A stretch of DNA of 55,332 nucleotides from Hofstenia miamia (lineage: Eukaryota > Xenacoelomorpha > Acoela > Hofsteniidae). A model generated the notes under the pieces. It had not been told where the DNA came from. It saw nothing but the letters and a program-made list of their open reading frames with translations, and did no database searches. Both the position numbers and the translations under genes were made by a program. Location of the stretch: contig CABFPE010000171.1 of NCBI GenBank assembly GCA_900660155.1, positions 158,457 to 213,788 on the forward strand, given 5' to 3'. Position 1 is the stretch's first letter. Each line of letters begins with the position of its first letter. Below, piece after piece: positions 44,650 to 55,299 of this stretch.

Positions 44650-47345
44650 TAGGCATACACTGGCCAAAAAAACACTGGCTATCGATAGTTTACAAAATTC
44701 GATTTATTGTATAGTCGTTATTATAAATTTTAAATCTTATCCATGATCTACCTGATATAAACTTTTGTTTGAGAATTAATGATTTTAATTCTTTCTGTAA
44801 CTTTTTTAGGTTTTGTATTATTTTCATTTCTTTTGGCAATTTATACCAGTTATAAATTGCAGTATTAATAAAAGTATTGACTCATGATATTTTTATAAAA
44901 TTTAACACGTGAATAGTTTTTTTATCGTTTATTTTGTTTCAGACAGTCCTGTCGAAAATGAGAATGATATCTCGTTGTAGGGTGGAATTTTGTTTTGAAT
45001 TTGAAGAAATAAATAATAATATTGTAAATAATTAACTCTTGTGGAAAAGAATAGATTTAGAAATATATTCTTTTGTTTTAGAAGAGTTTTTATTACAAAC
45101 ATTTAAAGCCCATTTTAGTTGAACTCGAAGCTTTTTTATCATTAGGCTGTGTACATTAGTATATAAGATATTAGCATAGTTTAAATTACTCATAACGAAT
45201 GCAGGAAATATTTGATTTTCTGCAATTCGGGGTAAATTTTGGGAAACATGGGATATTTTTCTAATACCTCTAACTATTTTTTTAATAATAGTATTTATTT
45301 GCGACGTGAAATTTAGCCTTGAATCTATTATTACGCAATCTACGCATGCTAAAATAGTTGCTCAATTTTATACAACTCGATTCAATAACTTTTACAGATT
45401 TATCTAAGGATTTATTTCCACAGTAAATAGATGTATCATCGGCGTATTGTGTTATTTCGCAGTCAATAATTTCCTTCATGTCGTTCACATTAATATTAAG
45501 AAGCAGGGGACCTAGTATGGTTACTTGGGGTACATCATTACGTATTGACAAACAACCAATTTGAAAATGTATCATTTAATTTAACTCGCTGAAATCTATT
45601 ACTTAAGTAATTAGATATAAGGTGAGCACTGTTAAAAGAAAAACCAATATTTTTTAATTTTCTTATTAATATCTCATGGTTAATAGATTCGAATCCTTTT
45701 GAGAGGTCAAGACAGGCAATAGCAACAAATTTATTAGAGTCTAATAGTGCTCTCCATTTTTTTGTCGTTTGTATAAGTGCGTCTGATGTTGAGTAGTTTT
45801 TTCTGAAACCAAATTGTGATTTGGACCATAGTTTATGATGATTTAAATGAAGTGTAATTTGTTCATGTAATAATCTTTCAAATATTTTACTGATTGGTGA
45901 TGTAATAGATATAGGTCGATAGTTTTTGGGACATTTTGGGTCGTCTTTTTTGTAAATTGGAGTAATATGAGCCTGTTTCAAGAAATCGGGAAAAATATTC
46001 CATTTTAAGCATTCATTAAAGATATAATTTAAAGGTTCGGCAATATATTTCGCATTGTTTTTTAGTAGCCATATTGGAATTTTCGAGGGGCCACTTGACT
46101 TGTTTGATTTTAGTTTCTTGATTGCTTTAATTACTTCAAAACTTTTTATAAACCAAATTCAGGGGTGTGCCTATTAGGATTTATTTACTGGAATTATGTT
46201 TGAGCACTGCCATAATTACCTAGGTTTGCAAATGTTTGATTTAAAATATTGGAAATTTCAAAATCGGAGACGTATTGATTTCCATCGGGGTCTACAATTT
46301 TTTTTCTATGGAAGAAGATTTTGATTTGGTACAATTCGGGATTTCGTTAATCAATCTCCATTTACTCTTTGGTTTCTGTAATTTTCTATACTCATGTTTG
46401 ATATACTCATTGTAAGCTTTACGATTTTCTATATTAGAAATACTACTAGCTTTTTTGTATAATGCATAACTTTCAAGAGTATGGCCGTTAGAAAAAAAAT
46501 TAAAAGCGCAATTTTTTTTGTTATTAATTTTTTGCAGAAATCGGAAAGCCAAGGCTTGTCATTCTTTATGTTTTTGCGAGAATGATTAGTAACAAGGATT
46601 TTTTCAGGACAATATTCATCTAAATAGGATTCAAGAATATCAAGAAAGTTTTTGATCATGTTGTTAGGATCAATCGCAACGTATACAGAATTCCAAGTTT
46701 CACGTGAAAGTGCGTTTTTCAGGTTATCTATATTATCAAACGATTTTTCGCGAATAGTGATCCATTTTTTGGATATTTCAGAGCGTATTTTAGCTTTAGA
46801 GAAACTGGCTGATATTATACAGTGATCAGAGAGTGGACATTCAGAGGATTAGCATAAAAAATCAAGATTATTTTCGGGCAGTGCAATATAGTCAATCAAA
46901 GTTGCACTGTTGGCTGTGATTCTTGTAGGAATGAAGGCATTTGCTGTTTTTAAATTAAGCGTATACAAAGAGAGACTAATCGATTTATTATCACGTTTAT
47001 TTAAGTAATTTAGGTTCCAATCACCCATTAATATTAAATCTTTATTTTCTGAGTAGGCCAGTGAAATATCATTCTCAAGTTCTTCAAAAATATTGATTAG
47101 TATAACATTTGGGCAGTATGAAACATTAATTAATTGCTTTTTAAAAGGTGAATTTTTGATAGGGTTATCAATTTCAACCCAAAGACTTTCGAATTTTTCT
47201 GAGCTTACTATATCATTCCGTTACTTTGCATGAAATGATCTCGGTACTAGCAGGAGTACTCTGCCCATCTTGCTTTTACCGAGTAGATTACAATGAGTTC
47301 GATCCACAAGGAAAATTCCTCTGAAGAAAAATTCCAAGAACGTGC
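44650..47345 (-). pseudogene. Near full-length LINE: APE endonuclease plus reverse transcriptase, broken
   Basis: Read on the minus strand. Endonuclease (about 47345-46750): GKSKMGRVLLLV, a stop at 47221-47223, SLWVEIDN, LMGDWNLN (the GD-x-N catalytic motif), TLIDYIAL, a TAA at 46849-46851, and SDHCIIS (the SDH motif). Linker (about 46640-46290): EYCPEKILV and KPWLSDF, with a frameshift. RT: IKAIKKLKSNKSSGPSKIP, NYRPISITSPISKIFERLL, FGFRKNYST, ACLDLSKGFESINH (motif A), a frameshift near 45560, VPQVTILGPLL (motif B with QV for QG), and ITQYADDTSIY (motif C). C-terminal pieces (NYANILYTNVHSLMIKKL) continue to about 44900. At least two stops and several frameshifts. Lineage: APE-type LINE of the CR1/Jockey/L2 assemblage. 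Confidence 0.85.
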
Positions 47346-47789
47346 ATTTCTTGAGTTGACATGAAAAACTACATGTGGTTTTCAAACAAGGTTAGACCAA
47401 GCATGTAACTTTCCTCTCATGGTGTAATGCGGTTGGCATACACGTATAATATTGTCAGTTTTGTACAAAAAATTGTGGTTGTGAGTTTATGTTCATTGTA
47501 AGCTATTTTACTTAAAAATTTGCCATAAGATGCACAATGATCTATGGACATCCTAATATAAATTTTCTGATTTGTTTGTATACCCATGAAAAAGATTATC
47601 ATTAAGAACAACAACAACAACAAGGTCCTTTTCAATGGTAAAACCAATTTGACACTTCCTGTTGTAGCTTTTTAGAAGCTGAATCTAAAGTGTATTTACT
47701 CTTCATAAAATTTTGAAATAATTGTAAGTACATCTCAACAGCGACATTTCCCATTTTTTCAGGACAAGGCTAATACCTCTGAATGAAAA
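47346..47789. other. Spacer with (AAC)n at 47606-47623
   Basis: A short (AAC)n tract and AT-rich sequence. It may hold the extreme 5' part of the endonuclease frame, but I cannot read it. A minus-strand open stretch (47417-47647) crosses the tract and is not convincing. Confidence 0.5.
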
Positions 47790-48065
47790 TTGTTGCTACA
47801 AACAGAAGCTCGATTAGTTTCACATTTATCCAATAAATCAATGAATTACTTGGAAGTTTTTCTTGCCGAAAATATAAAATTCATGTTTAAAAAAGTCTTT
47901 CTAAATTGGAGTGGTTCATTTTGGATGAATCAAAGATTGTCTCTTATCGACAAAGGAGACAATACGCCTGTGCATAGATGGGAATTCTTGAGGAAATGGA
48001 AGTTCCATGAGGCAGATGGGAATCTTAAGCGACAAAATTCACCCAGAATAAGCAAAGTATATTGA
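47790..48065 (+). CDS. Hypothetical 91-codon open stretch
   Basis: A strong acceptor-like site (CCCATTTTTTCAG) lies at about 47761, and the frame from 47790 is open to 48065. The middle reads protein-like (NWSGSFWMNQRLSLIDKGDN, then HRWEFLRKWKFHEADG). The first codon is TTG and an in-frame TGA lies just upstream, so there is no supported start. It could be a fragment of a transposase or host exon. Family not recognised. Confidence 0.25.
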   Translation: MLLQTEARLVSHLSNKSMNYLEVFLAENIKFMFKKVFLNWSGSFWMNQRLSLIDKGDNTPVHRWEFLRKWKFHEADGNLKRQNSPRISKVY

Positions 48066-48651
48066 AATATTTCTTGTTCCATCAAGAGCGTTTATATTTT
48101 AACCAACAATCGAAATTATACAAGTTGATTTTATACATCTTGTTTTTCGTTATTTTGATTAATACATTATAAATTAGCATTTGTTCCACAAAATTAGTTA
48201 TTTGCTTTCTAAATACTATGTGTCATGTTTCATTGCTGATGAATAATACAGTATGTTTACTATCTTTGTTTACCCCTTTACCAACATTTATCCGTTTAGA
48301 AAGGCCAAGAGAATTAATGCGTTCATATGTATGCCAATACATCGGTTACAATGCATTGTGTCATCATTCCCATGTCAACTACGAAAATATATAGCTTTAT
48401 ATAGTGATACCAGCATAACAAGTCATCCTGCACAAAAGAAAATTCATATACAGTTATCAAGCACATTAGATTTCATACATGTGTAATGTTTAAGTTTGGC
48501 GAAATATTTTTCCACTTTGTATTTGGAAAACATGTATATATTAGTGAAAATGAATTAAATTACAGTGAATATATAGACGGGCTAAACAAATATAAATGCA
48601 TAGAATTTTTTATAAAAACGAAATTTGAATGGTTATTAATTGTAATAAACG
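48066..48651. other. No supported gene
   Basis: AT-rich spacer before the preserved LINE. The open stretch at 48253-48486 has no motif. Confidence 0.5.
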
Positions 48652-48654
48652 TGA

Positions 48655-50100
48655 TATAGCTCTGATTGTTTCATTTTGTTTGCTAACTACTCCTGTATTT
48701 GGCCTAATAATTGGAAATGTGCTTTTGTTGAGGCTTTGCTCAAAAAAGGCGACAAGTACTCTGCTCGGAATTATCGTCCAATAAGTAAGCTTCCCAAACT
48801 TTCCCTAATATTGGAGCGTTTACTCTATAATTTTATATATGATAGAGTAAGATCGAAAATTTACAAGAATCAACATGGCTTTATGGCTAAACGGTCTACT
48901 ACTACTCAACTTTTGGATTTTGTTGAGCGCGTTTATGAAGGCCGCGATGGCAATCTGGACATTAACTGCCTTTATTTTGACTTCCAAAAAGCTTTCGATT
49001 CTGTATCGCATTCCAGACTACTCTACAAGTTATCTGAGTTGGGCTTTGATGAGAAGTTTGTCACACTTATTGGTTCTTACCTCAGCAACCGCATCCAACT
49101 TGTGAAAATTGGCAGCTCGTTATATTGTCCCAGCGTTGTCAGCAGTGGAGTCCCTCAAGGGAGTGTTTTGGGGCCGCTGTTGTTCCTTCTATTTGTTAAT
49201 GATTTACCTGAAGTAGTTGATTTTACGCTTCCTTATCTTTTCGCGGACGACTGTAAACTTCTTGCCATAAACTGTGCAAGCTGCAACGTCCAGATAGACA
49301 TCGATCGCTTTGTCAAATGGTCAGCAGATAACGGCCTCAAATTTCACCCTGAAAAAACTAATTTGATCAATTTTTCGGGCCAAGTCCCTTCTCTACATCT
49401 TTCAGGCTCTGAAATTGTTCCTGTGACTGTGATGAAAGATTTGGGCGTCTTTATTAACCATAACCTGAATTGGACCTTTCACATTACCAGTAAGCTTGCC
49501 AAAAGCGTTCGTGTCTTATACTATCTGAGAAGAAATGTACCGTTCAATGTACCGCAGACATCGAAGCTGAATCTTTATCGTTCCTGTGTGCTTAGCGTAC
49601 TTTTATACAACTCACAGATTTGGAGTCCGTCTATTACTTGTTTACGGAAGCTCGAAAATTTCAACCGAAAATGCCTAAATTGGGTCTCAGGCTGCAAGTC
49701 GCACAGTGATTCTCTTCTGAAAACCAGTACTTTGCCGATTTGCTATGACTTGGTTTATAGAGATATTACTATGTTCTTTAAACTTCTGAATGGTTTTTAC
49801 GATACTGATCCATTTGAGTTCATATCTTACCGCTCCCATCGTGTTGACTTACGATCAGCTTCCGTTTGCTATTTTACTGCTAAACCTTCAAGAAAGTTCA
49901 GTACTGACCGGTCATATTACCAGAGGACTGTCGTAATGGCTAACTATTTCCTTCAACGGGGTATCAGCTTCACTGGGTCACTAGAGAAGTTCAAAACCGA
50001 CGTTAGAGAACATCTGCGTATATTGACTTCAACCCGCTTCAACATCGACAACTTGTGCACCTTCTATTTTGAGTGTAATAATTCTTGTTGTCGAACTTAA
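48655..50100 (+). CDS. LINE ORF2 reverse transcriptase, 5' truncated but uninterrupted
   Basis: About 480 codons open without a stop, the best-preserved protein in the window. Motifs in order: WKCAFVEALLKKGD and NYRPISKLPKLSLILERLL (RT 0-2), NQHGFMAKRSTTTQLLDF (RT 2a), YFDFQKAFDSVSH with the first catalytic Asp (motif A), SGVPQGSVLGPLLFLLFVND (motif B), LFADDCKLLA with the catalytic Asp pair (motif C), NGLKFHPEKT (motif D), MKDLGVFINHNLNW (thumb LG motif), then a basic C-terminal region ending with a cysteine-rich tail. There is no ATG at the beginning, the frame opens just after a TGA at 48652-48654, and no endonuclease precedes it: a classic 5'-truncated insertion. It lies in the CR1/L2/Jockey style; exact clade not assigned. 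All catalytic residues are present, so the copy is young, but without a start or endonuclease it cannot be autonomous. Confidence 0.9.
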   Translation, partial: YSSDCFILFANYSCIWPNNWKCAFVEALLKKGDKYSARNYRPISKLPKLSLILERLLYNFIYDRVRSKIYKNQHGFMAKRSTTTQLLDFVERVYEGRDGNLDINCLYFDFQKAFDSVSHSRLLYKLSELGFDEKFVTLIGSYLSNRIQLVKIGSSLYCPSVVSSGVPQGSVLGPLLFLLFVNDLPEVVDFTLPYLFADDCKLLAINCASCNVQIDIDRFVKWSADNGLKFHPEKTNLINFSGQVPSLHLSGSEIVPVTVMKDLGVFINHNLNWTFHITSKLAKSVRVLYYLRRNVPFNVPQTSKLNLYRSCVLSVLLYNSQIWSPSITCLRKLENFNRKCLNWVSGCKSHSDSLLKTSTLPICYDLVYRDITMFFKLLNGFYDTDPFEFISYRSHRVDLRSASVCYFTAKPSRKFSTDRSYYQRTVVMANYFLQRGISFTGSLEKFKTDVREHLRILTSTRFNIDNLCTFYFECNNSCCRT

Positions 50101-50190
50101 TTTATTTTCTTTTTTTTGTACACATAGATAAAAATCCTTATATACAAATGGTAATTAAGCCTTTTTGTTGTTGTTGTTGTTGTAAACGAG
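50101..50190 (+). mobile_element. LINE 3' end with (TTG)n tail
   Basis: About 65 bp of 3' UTR follow the stop codon and end in TTTTTGTTGTTGTTGTTG (50163-50183). Short microsatellite tails of this kind are typical of CR1/L2-like elements and mark the probable end of the insertion. Confidence 0.6.
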
Positions 50191-50589
50191 GAAAGTAGTA
50201 ATAGCTATGCAAAAACCAATAAATTTATTCCCCTAGTAAATATCACAAAAACTGAGGAATCACTATAAAAACTAATAATAAATGTCACTTAAAAACACTC
50301 CTTTATTATTGTGAATCATCTTTCAACCTCTGCCAGCTAATAAAATGACTAAGCCACACAACGCCACCACTAGATGGGTTTGTAACACCTCCTGTCAATA
50401 TTGATAAGCTGGCATAGGCAACGTTTAGAGTGGAGCGGGCTTCGAGTCTTTCCTACTAATGATTTTTTGCTGATTTCATTATTTAATCAGCTGTTTAATA
50501 TTTTGGATATTTTCATGATTGGTGCAAACTTTGGGACTTGTTAAGCATCATACTGTCAATGGTTCCAGCTGTGAAGGTCAGGATTACCG
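50191..50589. other. No supported gene
   Basis: Spacer with no recognised feature. Confidence 0.5.
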
Positions 50590-50825
50590 CCTCGTTCACC
50601 TAAAATAAAACCTGTATTTTCCTTGCGTTCTGATATTGAAATGTTTTCTATTCCTACCAGAAAGATTGTTCCAATCAGCTGCCGTATTCTGTGGGCTAAA
50701 GCTGTGAGTAACTCTTTTAGTAAGATTATGCGGGAACAACGGTTCAGTAAAAATTGGGTGGGGATTATTATTTTGCCTGGTGTTCTCCGGTCTCCTCCTC
50801 GCGGGGGTTCCAAACACCTGAAATA
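50590..50825 (-). pseudogene. C-terminal fragment of a LINE ORF2
   Basis: Minus strand reads TKRVTHSFSPQNTAADWNNL followed by a basic tail; the S-F-x-P-x-x-x-x-x-WN-x-L pattern is the conserved end of LINE ORF2 proteins. Two overlapping frames (50596-50817 and 50556-50843) share the homology, showing a frameshift. Only about 230 bp remain. Confidence 0.55.
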
Positions 50826-51128
50826 TGAAGAGTCAAATCTCAAAAGACGCTTAGAATGTTGGTTGAATGGTGATTATGCTCAACTCTGGTACTAAGCAAC
50901 TGTAAGTTTTGGCAATATTAAAATAAATCATCTTCTGTCAATAACAGCAAAAATCCTGAGAGAGCAAGACAGCTTGGTCACGAGGGCAGTTTTGGCAGGA
51001 CCATAGCAGCCCTAAGATCTGATGGTCTGAACTTTGATGAGCAAACACTTCATGCACTGAGGGAGAAACATCTCAACAATTCAAAATATACACTATATTT
51101 GCGGATATTCAAAGAAAGAAGAGAATAA
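50826..51128 (+). pseudogene. N-terminal fragment of a retroelement polyprotein, frameshifted
   Basis: First piece (to the stop at 50893-50895): NLKRRLECWLNGDYAQLWY. Second piece in another frame (about 50952-51128): NPERARQLGHEGSFGRTIAA, then LRSDGL and LHALREKH. An R-x-x-x-W-x-x-G-x-x-x-x-L-W segment followed by A-x-x-L-x-x-x-G-x-x-x-x-A...L-x-x-L-x-x-KH is what I remember from the region before the RT domain in retroelement proteins whose C-terminus resembles the 52308-53305 relic. This assignment is from family memory and needs a search. The RT domain itself is not here. Confidence 0.4.
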
Positions 51129-52307
51129 TTACAATAATAATTTGAAAATGATTAATTAGTAGTGTAGCATCGTTGGTAGTTGTTACTATTTATCGGCCAG
51201 ACCTCGCGCTTTTCTTGTTAGTGACTGGTAGTTGTAATATTTGTACATATTGTAAATAACATTGTATATAAACACCAAAGCATTTTGTAAAGCAGAAGTA
51301 GTTTTTTGAACTGTATTCTCTTTGTGTTCGCTAGAATCACACCCAGCGATTCTACAGTAGAACTGAAGGACTAATCTTATTTTTATAATAATATTACAGA
51401 TATTTTTCTGAAAAAATCGCATCGGGGAATTCATATATAACTATTTTTTTCATGACTTATTATTTACACAAATTTAGTTACATAAAATATTTGCTTGCCT
51501 TATTATGTCAATGTGCACATCAAGATTTTCAAAAAGCATGCTGCGCAAGTCAGCAAATAATATATTTGCGCAACTAAAATGAATCATGATAAACATTTGG
51601 AGGAATTGAAGAATTGCACAAGTTGGTAATGGCCAAACGACAGTGCTATACTTCTTACACCTATTGCTGATTTTCAAATTATTATATTAATCTGATACTG
51701 TTCTAATATTTGACGAACATAAACGTCTTAGCTGTTAATCATCAGTTCATTGCAATCAAATACTTAACGAATGTATGTTTAATTTTGTTATTCTTTCTTA
51801 TAAAATTTTTATTATTATCTCTTTCAGATTCTCGATTAGTAGAAATAATTAGTATTTGTAGAATAGCTTTCCCGAGAATGCAAGTTGTATTTATATTTTT
51901 TTTTGAAAATATTCTATAAATTTATTAATCAACGTTTAATAACAAACATCAAATAATGAACAAATGAGTTTCAAAAAAGCGCATGTTAAAACCAATATCA
52001 AGAAGCTTTGTTTTCTACAGGAATATATGAGGCAAATTCCAATTCATCAGTTAATTCCACAGTGCCAACATTAAAACGATCTTAAACTTGATTTAAAATC
52101 ACAGCATCTTCAGGCTAGAAACGAATGTGATTGGCAATCATTTACTACAATAACTACCGACATATGCAACCCCTTTTTAGCCAAATATGTCTTCTATACT
52201 TCTTTTCTCATCAGAAAACCACTGAATGTTATCCGCGATCAAATGTCGATTAGCACAACCTGAAAAAGTCGCAATGAGAACACCTTCGACATAAACCTGT
52301 TTAGAAA
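51129..52307. other. No supported gene
   Basis: AT-rich. On the minus strand around 52010-52085 a short open run (ELTDELEFASYIPVENKAS) looks coding-like and may be tail sequence of the neighbouring retroelement, but is too short to call. Confidence 0.4.
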
Positions 52308-53305
52308 TTACAACAAAGTAAAGATTTCGTCCATGCGTTCTTGTTTATCTAAAGTCCCTAGTACACAAGCGGCATTATGTTGAATAATTATCGATGTTAT
52401 TGATTGATACAGAAATTCTTTTGCTCGTTTATCGCCAGATATATTTACAAGTTTGTCTCCTAGATCTTTCAAAAAACTTTTCGTCGAAGGTCCGCAATTT
52501 CCTTGAGTATCGAAAGCAAGGGGTTGGAACAAGTAGCCGCTATTGGATATTTCGGTATACTTTGCAGCTTTGCGTTCCTCGGCCTCTTTGATATGATTAA
52601 CGTCCCGACAAATGCGACTAGGCGCCAGTGAATCCACAACGGTGACGTCCCACACGAGAGATTGTCCGCGAGACCAGGGTATTAAGGTCATTCCGTCTGG
52701 TCGTTTCCCATCGCTTCGACATTAACCATTTGGCTCTAAAACAGAATTGTAACCGGCAGTACCTATTGTGCGTTTAAAAAAATCATTTAGGTGACTATGT
52801 CGGCTAAACCTGCCAGCACTCTTCTTGCAAGATAACCCATGGGTGCCTAATTCATCAACAGGTGTTTCACATGAACAAATATGTTTTTCACAAATTTTAG
52901 AGCCCGTACGTAGAGCAAAACTAATTCTAAATTGAGCGTCAGTACATTTTAAACCCAGAGATTTTGATGGCAGTGCATTCAACCAGCAACCTTGAAATTT
53001 GCCTTTAAAGGCGGTTAATCTTTTTTTATTGTATTCGTTGCATCCGGAAATGATGTCACTAAAAATTTTTTCATGTACCGGTTCCAGCCAATCCTTTTGA
53101 AAAGGTGAGTCACAGGGTAAAACAGTGGATGTCACTTGGTTTTGCCATGCACAGAGGGCTGAATTAGAATAAATGTCGGGAAATGTCTTTCCATGCAATA
53201 TATTGGTTATTAGTTTGAAAGATCCAGTCATAGACGCTAAATAAGCTGAAGGGGCAATATTTACAACGGAGGGGATACCCATTCCACTAAAACGTACGGG
53301 TAGCT
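52308..53305 (-). pseudogene. Retroelement C-terminal domain: zinc knuckle plus restriction-like endonuclease, one stop
   Basis: One minus-strand frame spans about 330 codons with a single TAA at 52722-52724. It opens QLPVRFSGMGIPSVVNIAPS (about 53305-53245), then LNALPSKSLGLKC, a cysteine/histidine cluster CEKHICSC...ELGTHGLSCKKSAGRFSRH (about 52890-52790), LEPNG, the stop, CRSDGKRPDGMTLIPWSRG, LVWDVTVVD (about 52655), and EAEERKAAKYTEI. C-x-C-x8-H-x4-C, then RH, PD, WDV-x-x-xD and K-x-x-KY is the order of the restriction-like endonuclease of R2-type LINEs; the same assembly ends a large family of invertebrate RT proteins I remember only in outline. The TAA probably replaced a Leu codon. The frame is cut at the 5' side by a stop near 53310, so the RT is missing. 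Confidence 0.6.
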
Positions 53306-54020
53306 GTATTTATATTTAAGATTTAAGTTTGAATAATGTAGTAAAGACAGAGGCAAGGTTTCAGTTTAAGAGAAGTTCAGCATATCACATTTAAAATAAA
53401 ATGGCCTCAAATACGGTGTTTCTTAAAATGCATAAGAATGATAAAAATATTTCAAAAAAGAAAAATGTTATATTTTCATAACCTTACAATGTTACTTCAA
53501 AATGTTCATCTTGAGATGCAATAAATATAGTAAGTGAAGCAGAATAGTGATCAATAAAAGTGCATATAGTAATCACAGCTATAGAGTCTACAATTTTTCT
53601 GACAGCTGTTTCTTGATCTGTTATGGTGGATAGTTTATTTCATATCCTTGACTAGGATTGTTCTACTGATGATTTTTTCAATTCTAATTTGGAATCATTT
53701 TTCTTATCTTTGAATTTGAATTGTATTAAATTTTTCCTTAATGTTGTTTTACAGTCTTGTTGTACTTTACACAATTTCAAATTGTCTTTGTTCTAGCTTT
53801 CATGCTTCTGATATTTTTTATTTCAACTATTGCAATCTGCTTATTTTGTTAACTGCAATATTAATGAAGACAATGAATGAAGTATAGACTTCATAAGAAA
53901 GGTTGGAATTAATGCTTCAAGAAATCACATTTCATTATTATACCTGCCATAGTTTAAAATTTATAGATACTTTAAATCCTATACTTTGTTTTTGAACAAG
54001 CTGTAGTACATCTGGGTATA
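53306..54020. other. No supported gene
   Basis: AT-rich spacer, no motif recognised. Confidence 0.5.
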
Positions 54021-54138
54021 AAATTTAACATAGTAAGCTGTAATCGACATGAGTACTTGTCGATCAAGTTTGTTTATTCACTGCTGGGTACTTGATCAAC
54101 CAGCACTCTGGCCGATTAATGCTTACTATGTTAAATTT
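54021..54138. mobile_element. Foldback MITE, 118-bp long-stem hairpin
   Basis: A perfect 18-bp inverted repeat (54021-54038 and 54121-54138; AAATTTAACATAGTAAGC) continues inward with further pairing (TAATCG, GAGT, GATCAAGT), so almost the whole element can fold into one stem of about 50 bp. Both ends abut TA-containing flanks (TATA on the left, TATA on the right), compatible with a TA-target Tc1/mariner MITE. Confidence 0.7.
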
Positions 54139-54140
54139 AT

Positions 54141-54526
54141 ATGCACAATAGTTTGATCGATGTTTCAAATACTCATGTAAAAATTTTTAAGATTGGACAA
54201 AAATTGATCGAACAAAGTAGGCCAACTCGACAAAAAATTTCAAATTCTTTACGTTTCTTGGATCTAGCTAATTTGATCTTGCGTTTTTGGCTTTTGGACC
54301 TTCAGATGAAATCTTCCAAAATCCATGGAGTAGAACATTAGTATATAACAAAATTTCCCATTTTGGCTGTCTACCTCAAGGCATATTTTTTTCTAATAAC
54401 GGTAGAATTTTCGCTAGCCAATCGGATTACAGATACATGTTAGTCAATGCGATTAACATTTTAAAGCGACGTAATCAGACAGACAGTAACGATTGGGCTC
54501 AATATGAACTCTCTCCGGTCGAATAA
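54141..54526 (+). pseudogene. Coding-like stretch in two overlapping frames, unrecognised
   Basis: Frame one (54141-54341) reads LIDVSNTHVKIFKIGQKLIE, then RQKISNSLRFLDLANLILRF; frame two (to TAA at 54526) reads LAFLAFGPSDEIFQNPWSR, then GCLPQGIFFSNNGRIFASQS and NILKRRNQTDSNDWAQYEL. The second part in particular has the residue mix of real protein. A frameshift, or a small intron ending in CTTTTGGACCTTCAG, could link them near 54290. It directly follows the foldback MITE. I recognise no family; a host exon or dead transposon gene are both possible. Confidence 0.3.
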
Positions 54527-55272
54527 TTTCAATCCATGTAAATAAATGTCCATTCAATTAGTACAAAATTGTGAATGAAAATGTATGTTTTCCTGCCGAT
54601 AAACACCTATGTAACTTAAATATTCATATCAACCTAAGTGATTGATGGAGCATGAATAGTTGGAAGGGTATGTGCAGGGGGTTTGGCATGTCTGATACCA
54701 CAACTTTTATATTTGCCAACACTTTTTGGTAGTTCTCCAAATTTTAGGAATGGTAGAAATTTATTTATATTTTACATCCCTCCCTACCATATGCAGCCCT
54801 TACAAAAACGGCACCCCTGATTTAAGTGCCATTTGATTCCTAATAATTTTATTCTTGCATCCACAATACTATTATGGGAACACAAAATTTAATTATTTTA
54901 TCCAGGTTAGGGCAAATAAAGTTGCCCCTATCTCCCATATTTGATGCATGATGCCAATGGCTATGTGTCTTTTTGTAGGAAAGCATGCTAATGAAATCTA
55001 ATGCGTGTATACTAGATTTATGAGCAGAATTCCTCAAATGAAATTGATTGGCTAATAATTTTTACCCATTCACAGATATTCAATCCATTTTTGATCTTAC
55101 GCAGCATTGATTCACCTAAGTTTTTTTCATAAAAACCTATTTTCGATACAACTCACTATATAAATATCATTTAAAGGAAATTCAAAATTTTTAAATAACC
55201 TTATTGCAATTGTTTTTGTAAATGTTTAGTTTTGTATGTGTTTTTATTTCTTTATTGGTATTGTTTAGACAG
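54527..55272. other. No supported gene
   Basis: AT-rich. A 62-codon minus-strand stretch at 54849-55037 has no motif. Confidence 0.5.
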
Positions 55273-55299
55273 TTATATATATATATATATATATATATA
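55273..55299. repeat. (TA)n microsatellite near window end
   Basis: About 27 bp of TA dinucleotides. Confidence 0.95.

Noticed and set aside
47417..47647. 76-codon minus-strand frame
   Set aside because: Part of it is translation of the (AAC)n tract into a leucine-rich run.
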